Below, in pieces: positions 1 to 11,155 of a stretch of DNA of 64,000 nucleotides. Source of the stretch: Omphiscola glabra. Taxonomy: Eukaryota > Mollusca > Gastropoda > Lymnaeidae. Position 1 is the first letter of the stretch. Every line of letters starts with the position of its first letter. The stretch is from assembly GCA_964017045.1 (NCBI GenBank), contig OZ024798.1:31300347-31364346 (forward strand), given 5' to 3'. The position numbers and the translations under genes are program-made. The notes below the pieces were generated by a model that was given only the letters and a program-made list of their open reading frames with translations, searched no databases and was not told where the DNA came from.

Positions 1-170
1 TAAATCAATGCTGTTTTAATTATAACATTGGTTACATCTTGAGTCCCTGGAGTTGCCTGGTGCTCAAATACCTGTGGAAGGAAACAATCATTGTGTGTTA
101 CAATAGTTGTAGCATCAATACCTTTGGAAGGCAACAGATTCTTCTTCTTGTTAATAGGCACTACAACTGG
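1..170 (-). CDS. Unidentified coding exon, runs off window edge
   Basis: Read on the minus strand, a TTTTGTTGCAG acceptor is followed by a frame that stays open for 56 codons to the window edge. It begins PVVVPINKKKNLLPSK and ends VTNVIIKTALI. The acceptor is in phase 0, matching the phase-0 donor of the exon at 431-646 upstream on the same strand, so the two are probably consecutive exons of one gene with an intron of about 260 bp. I do not recognise the family. There is no membrane segment in this part; a basic KKK patch lies near its start. The gene continues beyond position 1. An alternative acceptor CTTCCACAG would start the exon at VFEHQATPG in the same frame. Confidence 0.45.
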
Positions 171-430
171 CTGCAACAAAAGATTTTGGCTTCTATTCCA
201 ATTAGTTTCAATTCCTTTCTAAAAAACAGAAAGCTTTTTATATAATCTTGACACATATACAGACCTGTTTTGGCGTACAATGAATGATTTTGAGATGTAT
301 ACATTATATATCCGGTATACTGTATGTTTATTTTTTACTATTAAGATAATGTATTGAATGATTTTGTGATGATGTTGTGCGATTTTAAGAGTTTGAGGGT
401 AAACAGGTCTGCATTTATATATATTGCAAC

Positions 431-646
431 CTTGTAAGAAACATAGTTGCTATCCTCTTGTTGGAAGGCCTCATCAAGAGCAGAAACAGACGCTTTCATG
501 CCCTCTGTCTTGTTTGGTATGCTACTATACAGATAGATAGCATAGCCATTTCTTTTCACAAATGCGGCTGCAGCCTGGAAAAAGTTTGCCAGATACAGGT
601 TATAATCCTCATTGTCACTGACATTTCTAGAAATTACAAAGTCAAA
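431..646 (-). CDS. Unidentified coding exon (72 codons)
   Basis: A TTTTCTTTTCAG acceptor on the minus strand opens a 72-codon frame from FDFVISRNVSDNEDYNLY to EDSNYVSYK, ending at an AAG|GTTGCA donor. The exon length is an exact multiple of three and both ends are phase 0. The composition looks like a folded domain, with mixed charged and aromatic residues and an FFQAAAAFVKRNGYAIYLY core, and is unlike the AT-rich frames around it. The frame stays open past the donor for 30 more codons, so a retained-intron end is possible. I cannot name the family. It is probably joined to the exon at 1-170. Whether it also belongs with the MTCH-like first exon at 2296-2385 is unclear: the phases allow it, but the known family sequence does not continue this way. 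Confidence 0.5.
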
Positions 647-2295
647 CTGAAAAGAAAAAAACAAAATAAAATTAACAAAATGTGCAGACCATTTTTATTT
701 ATTAACTACTCTTTTATTATAACTATAACTGTCTATATAAATATAGTATAGTATAATTATAAGGAAAATGTTTATATTTCAATTTTATAATAATTTATTA
801 TTTATATTATATTTCAATTAGCCTATACTTATACTATATTTATAATAATTTATATGATTGTTTACCGATTGTTTATTTTATTTTGTTAATTGAATGTAGA
901 ATAAATGACAAACCTACAAAAAAACGTATTTTATTATTAACTAATTAATACTAGTAATATTACTAGTATAATTACTATTACTTAGTAGTATTACTAAGAC
1001 TAAGATTAAGTATTTATTAGTATTAGTAGCATTCGTATTAGTATTACCTTAGCCTTAGGCCTTAGTCTTATACTCTTAGTGAATTAACTGAATTGAAGTC
1101 TGAAGGACTAATTTTATTTAATTAATTTTAATTCACAAATGACAGTAAATTAAATGTTTATGAATAAATATTTCAAATTCTGCTTTGATTTGATACAATT
1201 AACTGTTTAAAGTATTGAATAATAATAACAAATACCGGTATTTCCGAAATATTCATTATTTAATGTCCGCCACTATCGATAACTGCGCCGCCATCCCGAG
1301 GCGGGAAAATGGGCGAAAAGAGAATTAGGAGTTTTGGTCACCAATTTAGGGAGTTTTTTGCGGTTACTTGAGCGCAGTCTCGTTAATTATAATAAGCTAT
1401 AAAAATCAATTAATACTTTAGAATATTGTCCATTATGCTCTTTTAGTCGTCGCGTTTCTACAAAAAAAGTATTTAAGCTTTTATTCACTTACCGGTGGTT
1501 TTTTGACAACAGCGTAGTGTAGCAGTATCAAACCGTAATGTAACTTATAGTGTCGTGTGCAGAAACCAATCAACACAACAATGGTGACGTAAAACACAGC
1601 TTTTTAATGCAAATTTTGATGCTCTAGGCTATTTACCGATGTCAACGAAAGCATTCTTCAAAAAGAAGGTCAAAGGCTTATGCCTCATTTTGAGACATGC
1701 GCAGAACCATGCGCGGGCATGTATTATTATCCCTACCCTGGTATAGACAGTGTGCTCTTAAAAGTAGCGAGTGAACCATAAAAAAACGACAGTGTAAAAA
1801 AACTAACTAAACTGACTATTACTAGTATTAAAATTGTCATTACTGTGGACTTTGTAAGTCATGTGTGTGTTGATTGTTAATAAATAAGTAGTGTGTACTA
1901 GTACTGTGTCAGTGTAAGTCACAAGTGTAAGTTTTAAGTTTAAAAAACTTGGTTAATAAGGAAGTTATTAAATTGCAGAGTGCAGAGATATCTATTGGTA
2001 TTTTACCATATATTAAAATAAATATTGTGTCACGTTCCTTTTTGCTTTTAAATAATAACTTCTTAGTTATTAACTAGTCACCTTACAAAGTCATAACCTA
2101 CTACACACTGTGAGACACTCACACTGAACTGTCGTCAGTGTCATCACTCGTCGTCGTGTTCTTGGCATTTCTTATTTAGTTATTTAGAGAACACGCTATT
2201 TCTACAGTTTTAATAAGTGATGCTTTTGCATATACATCTTAATTTTTGTCAAAATATCGTTAGCTATCTGCAATAATGTCGCTTGTGCCCTTTAC
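647..2295. other. AT-rich intron or intergenic stretch
   Basis: No coding exon is evident on either strand. The segment holds short self-complementary AT runs near 940-1020 (alternating actag/attac motifs). On the minus strand it is either intron 1 of the MTCH-like gene or intergenic. I searched it for a second MTCH exon (expected to begin VG-E-PLPP) and found none. Confidence 0.6.
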
Positions 2296-2385
2296 CTGCA
2301 TCAACACTTTAGCATATCCAAAAGGATGCAGCAAAGCAGTAATAACGGCACCGCTTCCATACTGGGCCAGAGCAATTGCAGCCAT
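2296..2385 (-). CDS. First coding exon of an MTCH1/MTCH2-like mitochondrial carrier homolog
   Basis: The minus strand reads ATG plus 29 further codons, then a clean CAG|GTAAAG donor in phase 0. The peptide contains GSGAVITALLHPFGYAKVLMQ-like spacing: a glycine-rich start of helix 1 followed by HPFGYAKVLMQ. In MTCH1/MTCH2, outer-membrane members of the mitochondrial carrier superfamily, the first exon has the same length (29-30 codons), the same GSG...HP..Y.KVL.Q pattern and a splice directly after the glutamine. Later exons should follow at lower coordinates, but the next recognisable minus-strand exon (431-646) does not look like MTCH. Exon 2 may therefore lie beyond the window, or this may be an orphan first exon. 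The assignment rests on only 30 residues. Confidence 0.5.
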
Positions 2386-2659
2386 TTTCCAAACAATGGT
2401 CACGTGACAGAAATAAAGAAAAAGTGTCTACAAAAGGTTATGAGTACGGAAAAAAAGACAAATCTTTGATTTAAAAAAAAAAATATTTTTTATTATATAT
2501 TAAAAAGTCGGTGGTGGGGGTGGTGGGGAGGGGACTCAGCAACCTAACAATAAAAGTTATAGTACAAGGATATCCTGGGGCGAAGCCTGATAATGTCACC
2601 CTTGCCCCCAACATTTCATTAATAACAAATATATCTTTTAAAAAAAGACATTATATTTT

Positions 2660-4252
2660 CAGAGGCGTCACTAGGGTTCGGGTGTCACCTTTTGAGGTAA
2701 GGAGCCATCCAAAAATAGGGACACTCACACATCGTCACAAATTTGGGACATCCCCCCACCCCCTCTTTTTTTCCATTAAGACTCGTGAGGTCGCTTGTGA
2801 AAGGCCCCTAAACTCATGGTGTCAATCCTTCCCCTCCGGATTCCCCAAAACTGATCTTCGCCGAGTAATTCTTAACCAGATGATGTAGAATCGCTTCAAG
2901 TATTGTTTTTTTTTATTAAGCCATAAAGCAACAAAAGACATAAGAAGAGAACATAAAATATGAAATAGTAGCGTTTAAAAAATGCAACAAAATTAGGCCT
3001 ACATTTTATTGACACATTGACAATTTTACAGTTAAAACTTTACTTTCCTCTTCTTCAATGATGCAAACCTGTCAATCGTAGTCACCATTTTTCACCTTAT
3101 CACTTTCCATTGACAAAATCGCAAGACCATAAGGATTTGACTGTTTCATAGTAGTACGCAAAAAGTTCTTCATACTTTTGAAAATCCCCTCTCATGTGAA
3201 GCCACAGATCAGGGGTGGCCAACTCAAAAAGACTTTGATAGCCACTTTGATTTCTAGTACGAAGTGGCTATTGGTACCCGGGTACCAGAATTGAGAGGTT
3301 GGGGTCAAAAAACGATTTAAAATATTATTGTTGGGTTTGTTAGACCAAATGAGGTATCAAATGAAAGATAAGTGAATGTACTAAATGTTTGTAAACTTAA
3401 TTCTTCATTTAAACTAAAATAAACTACTACAAATGACATTCGAATAGCATTAGTCAAAATGGACCCAGACACACAGCACCGCCATTCGCACCCGGGTACC
3501 ATTAGACTCAATGCTATTCTGATTCTGATGTCATTTGTGGTAGTTTATTTTAGTAAAACTGAAGAAAGTGCTGACCACACAAGTTTAGGGAATGAGCCAC
3601 GCATTCATTAAAAATAGCTTTCTTGTTCAGTAGGCGAAGGGCTTGTTACTTGTACGCGTCCAACTATTCCAGATTGTAGACATTGCGGCAGCGTAAATAA
3701 CAACATTGAGCTCGGCACATCATTATGTATGGTCAATCACTTTTCAGTACGTTAAAGAATTATGTCAGAAATAATATCATCAGCCTTTTTACCTTTAAAA
3801 AGAACAACCCTAGAAGCTAGAAAAATTTCTCTCACTTCAAATTTCCCATCGTGGATATGAACGTAGCTAATCACTTCAGACAATCGACCAGTGTGTGATA
3901 GGTCATGAATTGTAAAACATGATTGCAATATATAATATTTAAAGTAAATCGACAGACGAGTTTATTGTTTATATTTTCTGAACGCTGCTAAATCATGACC
4001 CGCTTCGGGCATCACGAACTCATGCTACGCCATTGATCTTATGGATTAACGAATTTGATACTCTGGTGGCGCCCGGTTCTTGCGGCACTCTGTTTTGGTG
4101 GCACCCAGCTCTTGTATTAACTTATTTATGATATGAAACACACTCGAGCGAGCTGTCAGATTTGCAATTTTCTACTGGGTGTCACCCCCTTTGAGGGTGC
4201 ATCCCAGTGTGGCGCGTACCCCCGCAAACACCCCCCTCCAGTGTCGCCACTG
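2660..4252 (-). mobile_element. Decayed hAT (ZMYM-type) DNA transposon
   Basis: Terminal motifs CAGAGGCGTCACTAGGG at 2660 and, inverted at 4252, CAGTGGCGACACTGG resemble the other hAT ends in this window (CAGTGGCGTAGCTAGGG). Two coding vestiges lie inside on the minus strand. About 3770-3905 reads HDLSHTGRLSEVISYVHIHDG...EVREIFL, like the transposase core of hAT/ZMYM1-type elements. About 3020-3210 reads MKNFLRTTMKQ...LAILSMESDKVK and then, after a frameshift, IDRFASLKKRKVKF and a stop, which is the hAT C-terminal dimerisation end. The frame is broken and no 8-bp target duplication survives. A foldback insertion (3413-3556) sits within it. The outer boundaries are less certain than the coding matches. 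Confidence 0.6.
3413..3556. repeat. Inverted repeat, arms about 40 bp
   Basis: The arm actaaaataaactactacaa... at 3413-3452 is matched in inverse orientation by ...gtggtagtttattttagta at 3511-3556, with a few mismatches and a spacer of about 58 bp. It lies inside the decayed hAT element and could be a nested foldback or MITE. The motif cacccgggtacca in the spacer also occurs near 3277. Confidence 0.5.
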
Positions 4253-6799
4253 CACAAATACACAAATCGTGCGAAATAAATGCATGCTTAGTGAGAGGGT
4301 TGGGGAGGGGGATTCTAGGCGGTACCATCCCTAGATACATCACTGCTAATACGTCAGTCGTCACTAAGAACTAAGTTTTGACAGGACAATTGCGAGTGAG
4401 ATTTACAAAGACGGCACCTAGTACTAGTAACACAGTTGTGTTGTCTATTGTTACAAAATTTATTTCTCGGTTCTTGATGTGTTATGTGATAAAAGGGAAG
4501 TTTTATTTAACTTTGAACATCAGTTAATGCAAGATATTAATATAAAATTATTAATACAATATTCTCCCAGCACTGGACATGGCTCTGATGAAGCTAAACA
4601 AGGTGTTAAAAATACCCCTCTATGACGTCACACTAACTTTGCGCCCCCCCCCCCCCCCCAAATCGTCACAATATTTATACATCCTTATTTTACGTCATCA
4701 AAAATTCGTGGTGTGAGACGACTTTTACTTTTCCGCCCCAAATTCACGAAGACCACACAAAAATAGACTACACGGTACACATAAAAAAAAAAAAATAAGC
4801 CATCCCTGAAAATTTCCACCCATGATAGACTGCCCCCTCTTCTTATGCCAGTAAAGCTTGTGGAAACCACCGCTTCCTTAATAAATACCTACCAGAGTTC
4901 AGATATAGGAGATATTAAGATTTTTTTAAAGTCACGAGGTCACTTTATTATTAATGTACCAAGACCTGCAAAATGTCTATATTTTGAGTTAAAAAATAAG
5001 TTTTGGGAAACGAACTACAGTATGTAAATTGTAAAACTTTGAATATGCAAAATATAAAACAATATTAGCAATTCCATGAGGTGTAAGTAGATATAATTTA
5101 TTCTGGTATAAAATTTACAGTCTGTGACAATCATGTTGCAATACAAAAACATCTACAATCATGTATGTGCAATAAGAGAAGAGTGAACATTAAGTAACAT
5201 GTTGAAAATAGCTTCATTCAAGCTAAGGAAAAGTGGATTGGTTAACTGATTGGTAAACTTCTTTACTTAGCATTTGAGATTTTAACAATTTATAGATGAT
5301 TACATTTTTTACTTGAATAAAATGAATGTAAATAACAACAAATTGAATGTTTTCAGGTGGGTTTTTTTTTTATTGTTGCCATTCTCTTCATGAAGCATGA
5401 ATCACATTATTATATTCTATGACCTTAAATGATATTCAAAACAATCTCCTTATAATTTCCTTCAAACAATATCATTGGTTTAAAATAAGTTAAATTTAGT
5501 TTACTTAGCTGTGCCAAGTTTAAATTCTATAATTGCAATGGTACAAAATAGTACATGTAATGGTATTTAAATTTTCTTGTCATTTTAGATCTAAAAATGC
5601 AACATTTTTATTAAGCTTCTACATTCATTTTAGAAGCTTACACTTACAACTTAAAGTAGAGACATCAATTTGGTGCTATGCCAGAGCCATTGTGGTATTA
5701 CATTTTTACACCTCTATAGCTTTAAATGTAAATATTTTTTGTATATCAAAGGTAAATGATGACTAGTATTATGAGCTTTCAATGCTATTATTTAAATTTT
5801 CAAACTGAATTTGAACATTTTGGGTTTGGCAACTGTTTTCTTGACATATCCAGCCAAAACAATACTGCAAAAATTATAACTTTTTAAAACCTCAAAAAGT
5901 AGTTTCAAAGGAAAACATAAAAATTTTTAAACTAAAATATTTATAACACTTAAAAAAATCTTTTGATTCGTAGCATTGTGTAAATGTTTTATTGTTATAA
6001 TATATATTTTAAAAAAAGACATCATCAAATGTGAAATACATGAAGATGCTCAAATTAACAATTAATATCATCTTGGACAAGAATTAATTGGGAAGTAAAT
6101 TTATTGATTTAAGTTTAAGCAAAAACTCTTATTATCATTTTAAACCGTTTTTTTTTTATTCGGTACATTTTTTATATTAGTGGATATATTCACAGAGCTA
6201 ATGAATATTTTTGAAGGAATTCACTGACACATGATTCTTAATATTATTTGATTTCTTATATCAAGAAAATGAAGCAAAGCGCTTATTAATCAAAGCTATT
6301 TATGTAAAATAATTATGGTAAGCTAAAATTTGAGAAGGAAGTTATTGCACAAAAGTATAAAACATAATTAAGTTGCCTGCTAAGTGGGTAATAAGTTTTT
6401 TTTTTAGTTATGTGAATCTAATGTATTTAAAATTTAACAGGTAAATGGGTTGGGGGGGGGGGGCTGATATCATGCTTTGACTTTCTTTCTTTATCACAAC
6501 CAATGTTCCTTTATTTCTGAAAAACTATAGATTTCTTTAATTTTGATGAAGATAATTTATTTTTTAGCCTTTTATTTTGATGATGATGACCTCCCTTTTC
6601 AGATGAGATATTTAAAAACTATTTAAGGGGTATTTCTGTGCCCATGAAATATTGTTTTAATACCAAAATGTTAGTCTGCGTCATTACTAATAAACTGCTT
6701 CATGATAGATTAGACCAAAATCAATAACAAATTAACAGACAGTTAAAACAATAGAGAATGCCTGAGTGTATGTATATATGTATGTGCGTGTGTATGTAT

Positions 6800-6838
<39 letters not shown>

Positions 6839-7085
6839 AATACCTCATAGCTGTCACAGAATCATCATTGTTGAGTCAGGACATAATTTAAGTACAATGT
6901 TTTTTTCGGTTTAATTAAAAAAATTAAATATATTGTATTTAATAAATAAGAGAATCAATAAGTTCCCGTCATTTGAACACATTAATATTAATCCAAATGC
7001 CCACATCAATGTATATTAAAATTAATACATGCACTAGAGTATATCATTTAACTAATAAAACAATAAATTCTGACACGTCCTTATG
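4253..7085. other. AT-rich intergenic stretch and 3' flank of the SLC35F-like gene
   Basis: No exon is supported here. The stretch contains a 14-C run near 4627, an 11-G run near 6450 and a (TA)n microsatellite at 6802-6833. On the minus strand an AATAAA signal at 6572-6577 (another at 6556-6561) lies about 510 bp past the SLC35F-like stop codon and is the nearest poly(A) signal candidate. Confidence 0.5.
6802..6833. repeat. (TA)16 microsatellite
   Basis: A pure TA dinucleotide run preceded by a degenerate tgtatgtatg tract. Confidence 0.95.
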
Positions 7086-10000
7086 CTAGCTGCCTTCTGC
7101 AGTTGCTTCAGTGGGACGGAGAGTATACACAGCAACACCCACAATAACAACAATAAAAGATATCACATAAAGTATATGGAACTGTGGAAGAACAAAAAAG
7201 TAATTTTCATTAAAAAGAATTAAATAAAGGCAATATATATATATATATATTCAATTTGTGGAAAGACAAAAATTTGACTTCTATTTTTTATGTTTTTATT
7301 CACAATATGATTGGATCACTTTAACACACAAACAAAAAAAGCCTGTTAATGCCCCATTGCTGCTGAAAAGATTCTAAAACAAAGAAAGTTAGAAAGTTTT
7401 GTATTGTCTTTTGTTTACTATTATTACTTCAACTCACTGTGTATCCAAATAAAAAGATTCCAAATATCAATGCATAAAAGTCAGCTGAGAGTACAGATAT
7501 GTTTGTGACCGTGGCACTTGTCTTTTGTATCACATATGACATACAAATATATATCATGAACAGGAAAAAGAAAAATCCTAGCCATGGAAGCACTGAAAAA
7601 ACATTTTTTTTAAATTATTATTTATCCAAATGCCATAGATATGCCTTCATCTGATTAATATTTTTAAACATACGTAACAACTACATCTTATTTGAATTGA
7701 GCAATTATTGGGATTATGAATTCTCAGTTTCTTTGCAGTTCTATTTAAATGCACCCTACAATAAATGCGAACCGAGTACATATTATAATCTTAAACCTAT
7801 TCTATTTAAAGTACCGGTAATTTGAAGAATTGTTCTTTTTAAAAAATGCTGTTAACCTGTTTTTGTAAAGAGCTACAGTAAGAAACTGACATACCAACTT
7901 TGTAGGAAGAAAAATTGACTCTTGATAACTCATCACGTTCAATGAGTATCCTGAAATGACCACAAAACAATTTGCCACATATAATTTGATTATTAAAGCT
8001 TATTACATAGCTAATAATATAAAGGCAGTGTAAAATTCTGTTGGAAAATTTCAGCTACAACTAGTTTAGAAAATCAAGATGTGAAGTTATTTTAAAAAGA
8101 ATTGATTGCATGAAAAAATAACATAGGTTTGAAATAAAAAGTGCTTAGAATAACTTACCGATAACCTTTTATTTAGATTACCGTATAATACCCTGTATAA
8201 CATGATTCACAAATAATGAAAAGCTCTAAAATGTCATGTCCACATATAATGCAATCTGTTAATATTGTTCCCTTATAAATATGGCATCCTTCAGTCTTTG
8301 CCAGATAGAGTAGCTACTGCCATATAGCAGCGTACTGAGCACACATGCCTGATAGACACTTAGTTTTGTGCTTTCAGTGAGTTTAGGATATTCCCCAGCC
8401 GCTCATTCAATTTAGCCATAGTTGCTGATGCTTTTGCAATCCTGATGTTAACCTCTTCATTAATGGAGAATGATCTAGAGATATTGGACCTAGGGTATGT
8501 GAAACATCTCATTACTGACAGATTATGACCCTCATCAGTTATGTTGATAGTGTACTGTGTTTCTTGCATAATGACATTTGTTTTCTGTAGACTAATTGTC
8601 ATTGCAAACTCTTTACACGCGTACGAGAGGCAATTAACTATTCACTGCAGACCTTCTTCTGTATGTGATGTTAAACAGCAGTTCACTAATTAGCAGCTTT
8701 TTTACTTTGGTCTTTGCACAATGGCGGGCTAATTACACTTCTTCTAGCAGTTATGAACACAGTGGATATGTTTTTTAAATAAATTCAGTGGCTTACACTA
8801 GTTAAGGTGTTAAGAAAAAAAAATACTGTGATGATTTTGAAATAAATTCATTAAAGTACAAGAGTTTGTAAAATAAAATGAGACAACTTACACTTGAATG
8901 CCTGAGATAAATGTACTAAACAAACCCAGCATGCCAAGAAATTCAGACTTCTTGAAATTCTTCACAACAAACTCTTGTGCTACATTGCTTATTCCATACA
9001 ACACAGCACCAGAGATAACAAGGAAGTCTCCTAAAACCACATTTGTACCTTGTTGATGATAAAATTACCTTTTTAAAGAAACGGCATATTGATTAGATGA
9101 TTTGTTTGCTTTTAAGAGTAAAACTAAATCCAACAATATTCCATCCTTTATTTTAGAAAGCTTATCATTTTCAGATATAATTACTTTTTAAAAATAGGCT
9201 TATTTTTTAAGTCTTCCTTTTCATAATTTTTCTTTGGAAGGCTAGAGAATAGTTGTGCAATACTGCTTACAATTCATGCATACCTTCATCATGATTTTTT
9301 CCTGTGATAACATCAGCCGCCACAAGACCTCCCAAACCTAGCACAGAAACAGCTACACCAATGTAGTGAGTCCAGCGGTAATGCGTATGCAAAAGCAACT
9401 TTGACAGAATCAGAACAACAGCTATACTGAAGCAGTCTAAAATCTTTAAAAAAGAATATGCATAAGAACTAAAACACAACTACAATTTTATATATAAATA
9501 TGGTTTTACAAATGGGTGTTAATGACAGGGGTAATACTAGTTCTATAAATTGTAAAAGTCACTAAAAGAATTTAAAAATTCTGTTCTTAAAATATATATA
9601 ATATATATATTTTTTAAACATTGATGTATGTTGTGATGCAAGAATTGTTTCCATATTGAGACAAAAAGCTTTACAATAGTTAATTTTTTTGACATATTTC
9701 ATAATAAATCTGACAGCTGATATGTTAAAAAAAAACATATATATATACCAGGTACAATAGAGAGAAAGGAGAAATATATATAACACTGGGATTTAAAAAA
9801 AAATTATAGTTGCATATAATTTAATATAATTTTTAATAGTAAATATTTACTTATATTTTAGGTTTAGCGAAATAAAATACCTGGACACTAGTTATTGATG
9901 TATAATTGTATGCCTTAACGACAAGGTAGTTTGCTTCTACATCAATTAAGCCAATTATTGCATATTTGAGACCATCCCAAGATCTGAGGATATTAACCAG

Positions 10001-11155
10001 GTTTCTCTTTCCTGGCTTGTAAGCCAGCTGTGTGGTGAAAACAATACCCAATGCAAAGTACACCAAAAAACTTTGGGCTGGTTGAGAAATATAGAAAGCA
10101 GGGCATTATAAATACTGGCTACTGTCAAAAACAGCACTAATTAATAAGCATTGGAGAGACAAGTTACTCAGTTTCTAGTTAAGCTAACACTTAAAAAGAA
10201 GAATGCTTGCTTAGTATCCATATTGAGCCATAAATACATAGGAAATGTGCCCAAATTATTTATCATAGCTTTAACATTAAGAAGCTACTAAATAATATAC
10301 ATTACAGTGTCATTAATAAATTTTAGAAGAAATACTTGAGCAACTATAAATTTTTGTACCTTGTATTTATTGTTTGTTTTAATATCATAAAACAGTATGC
10401 AAATGATTCAATGAGTTTTTCCATTGTGGAAAGAAGATTGATCAAATTATTCATATTGATATGTCTAGTTTTCATTCAAATGATTTACATTTTTTTAAAA
10501 TTAATACTAAATCTTCAAATTTATAAAACCTACCAGTTGGGACATTAACATTTTCAATTTGTAGGAGGGTAGAAAATACCCCAGTGCCACATAGCAGGAG
10601 TGATAAACACTGACCTAATATCAATGACTTCAGAAAATTTCTAGAGAATATAAAATTAAATTTTAATGTTTCATTAGTTATTATTAATTGAAAATAATAA
10701 TTTAATGTCCTAGAAATAATATGAAAAATTGTAAGCTGTAAAATCTTTCATTAATTAAAATATGATTCATTTTAATTTCACATGTTATATCTCTACTAAC
10801 TGTATAAAGACATTTTAAGTATCATTTAACTATTTATTTTAAAAATGGAATTTTATTTATATTAATGGCAAATAGTAATAGTTATCCATTAGAAGAAATA
10901 TAGCTACGATTGGTTGTTAGTAAAGAGTTAACTTTTTTTTAAAAAAAATATCAGAGACTTGAGTATTGTAACAGGATTAAATAATATTTAATTTTATGAA
11001 GAATTAAATTCATACCTGGAGCTTAAAACCTTCTTCAAAGTACTGGCCCATTTATTCTGTTTTAATATGCTTGGTTCCTTTAAGGGCTCAGGTAAATTAT
11101 TTGAAACACTGTCTTCTGAGGTATTTGTCAGACTTTCACAAGCACTCATGTTCAT
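7086..11155 (-). CDS. SLC35F2: SLC35F1/F2-like solute carrier, 8 exons, complete
   Basis: Nucleotide-sugar-transporter-superfamily (DMT fold) membrane carrier of the SLC35F1/F2 group. Coding exons in order: 11016-11155, 10534-10640, 9881-10077, 9284-9443, 8892-9048, 7895-7950, 7438-7592, 7086-7181 (TAG at 7086-7088). All introns are GT-AG with compatible phases and sum to 1068 bp, or 355 aa; human F2 is about 374 aa. Family landmarks are LGQCLSLLLCGTGVFSTLLQ with VNVPT (residues 53-82), DVEANYLVVKAYNYTSITSVQ then ILDCFS, the pair GDFLVISGAVLYGISNV and EFLGMLGLFSTFISGIQ, TSATVTNISVLSADFYALIFG, and a final FHILYVISFIVVIVGVAVY helix. The exon 5 acceptor CAACAAG|GTACAAATG was chosen because it restores TNVVLGDFL, matching SDVLIGDIL in the family. 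The start is the ATG at 11155; the frame is open upstream to a possible acceptor near 11205, so an earlier exon is possible. Intron 5 hosts a dead LINE. F1 versus F2 cannot be settled by eye. The substrate is unknown from sequence; F2 is known for uptake of queuine and YM155. Confidence 0.93.
8270..8640 (-). pseudogene. Dead non-LTR retrotransposon reverse-transcriptase fragment
   Basis: Within intron 5 of the SLC35F-like gene and on the same strand, the translation reads CKEFAMTISLQKTNVIMQ, then YPRSNISRSFSINEEVNIRIAKASATMAKLNERLGN. After a +1/-1 frameshift it reads PKLTESTKLSVYQACVLSTLLYGS. These are the C-terminal reverse-transcriptase/thumb motifs of LINE elements (LTINLKKTEV, INKRIGKAS, YQACVLSTLLYGSE). 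The fragment is truncated at both ends and frameshifted, so it is inactive. The clade, probably RTE- or CR1-like, cannot be fixed from this piece. Confidence 0.85.

Noticed and set aside
9851..10137. Two overlapping frames in SLC35F exon 3 as separate proteins
   Set aside because: Only QSFLVYFALG...SITSVQ matches the family; the other frame is a shadow.
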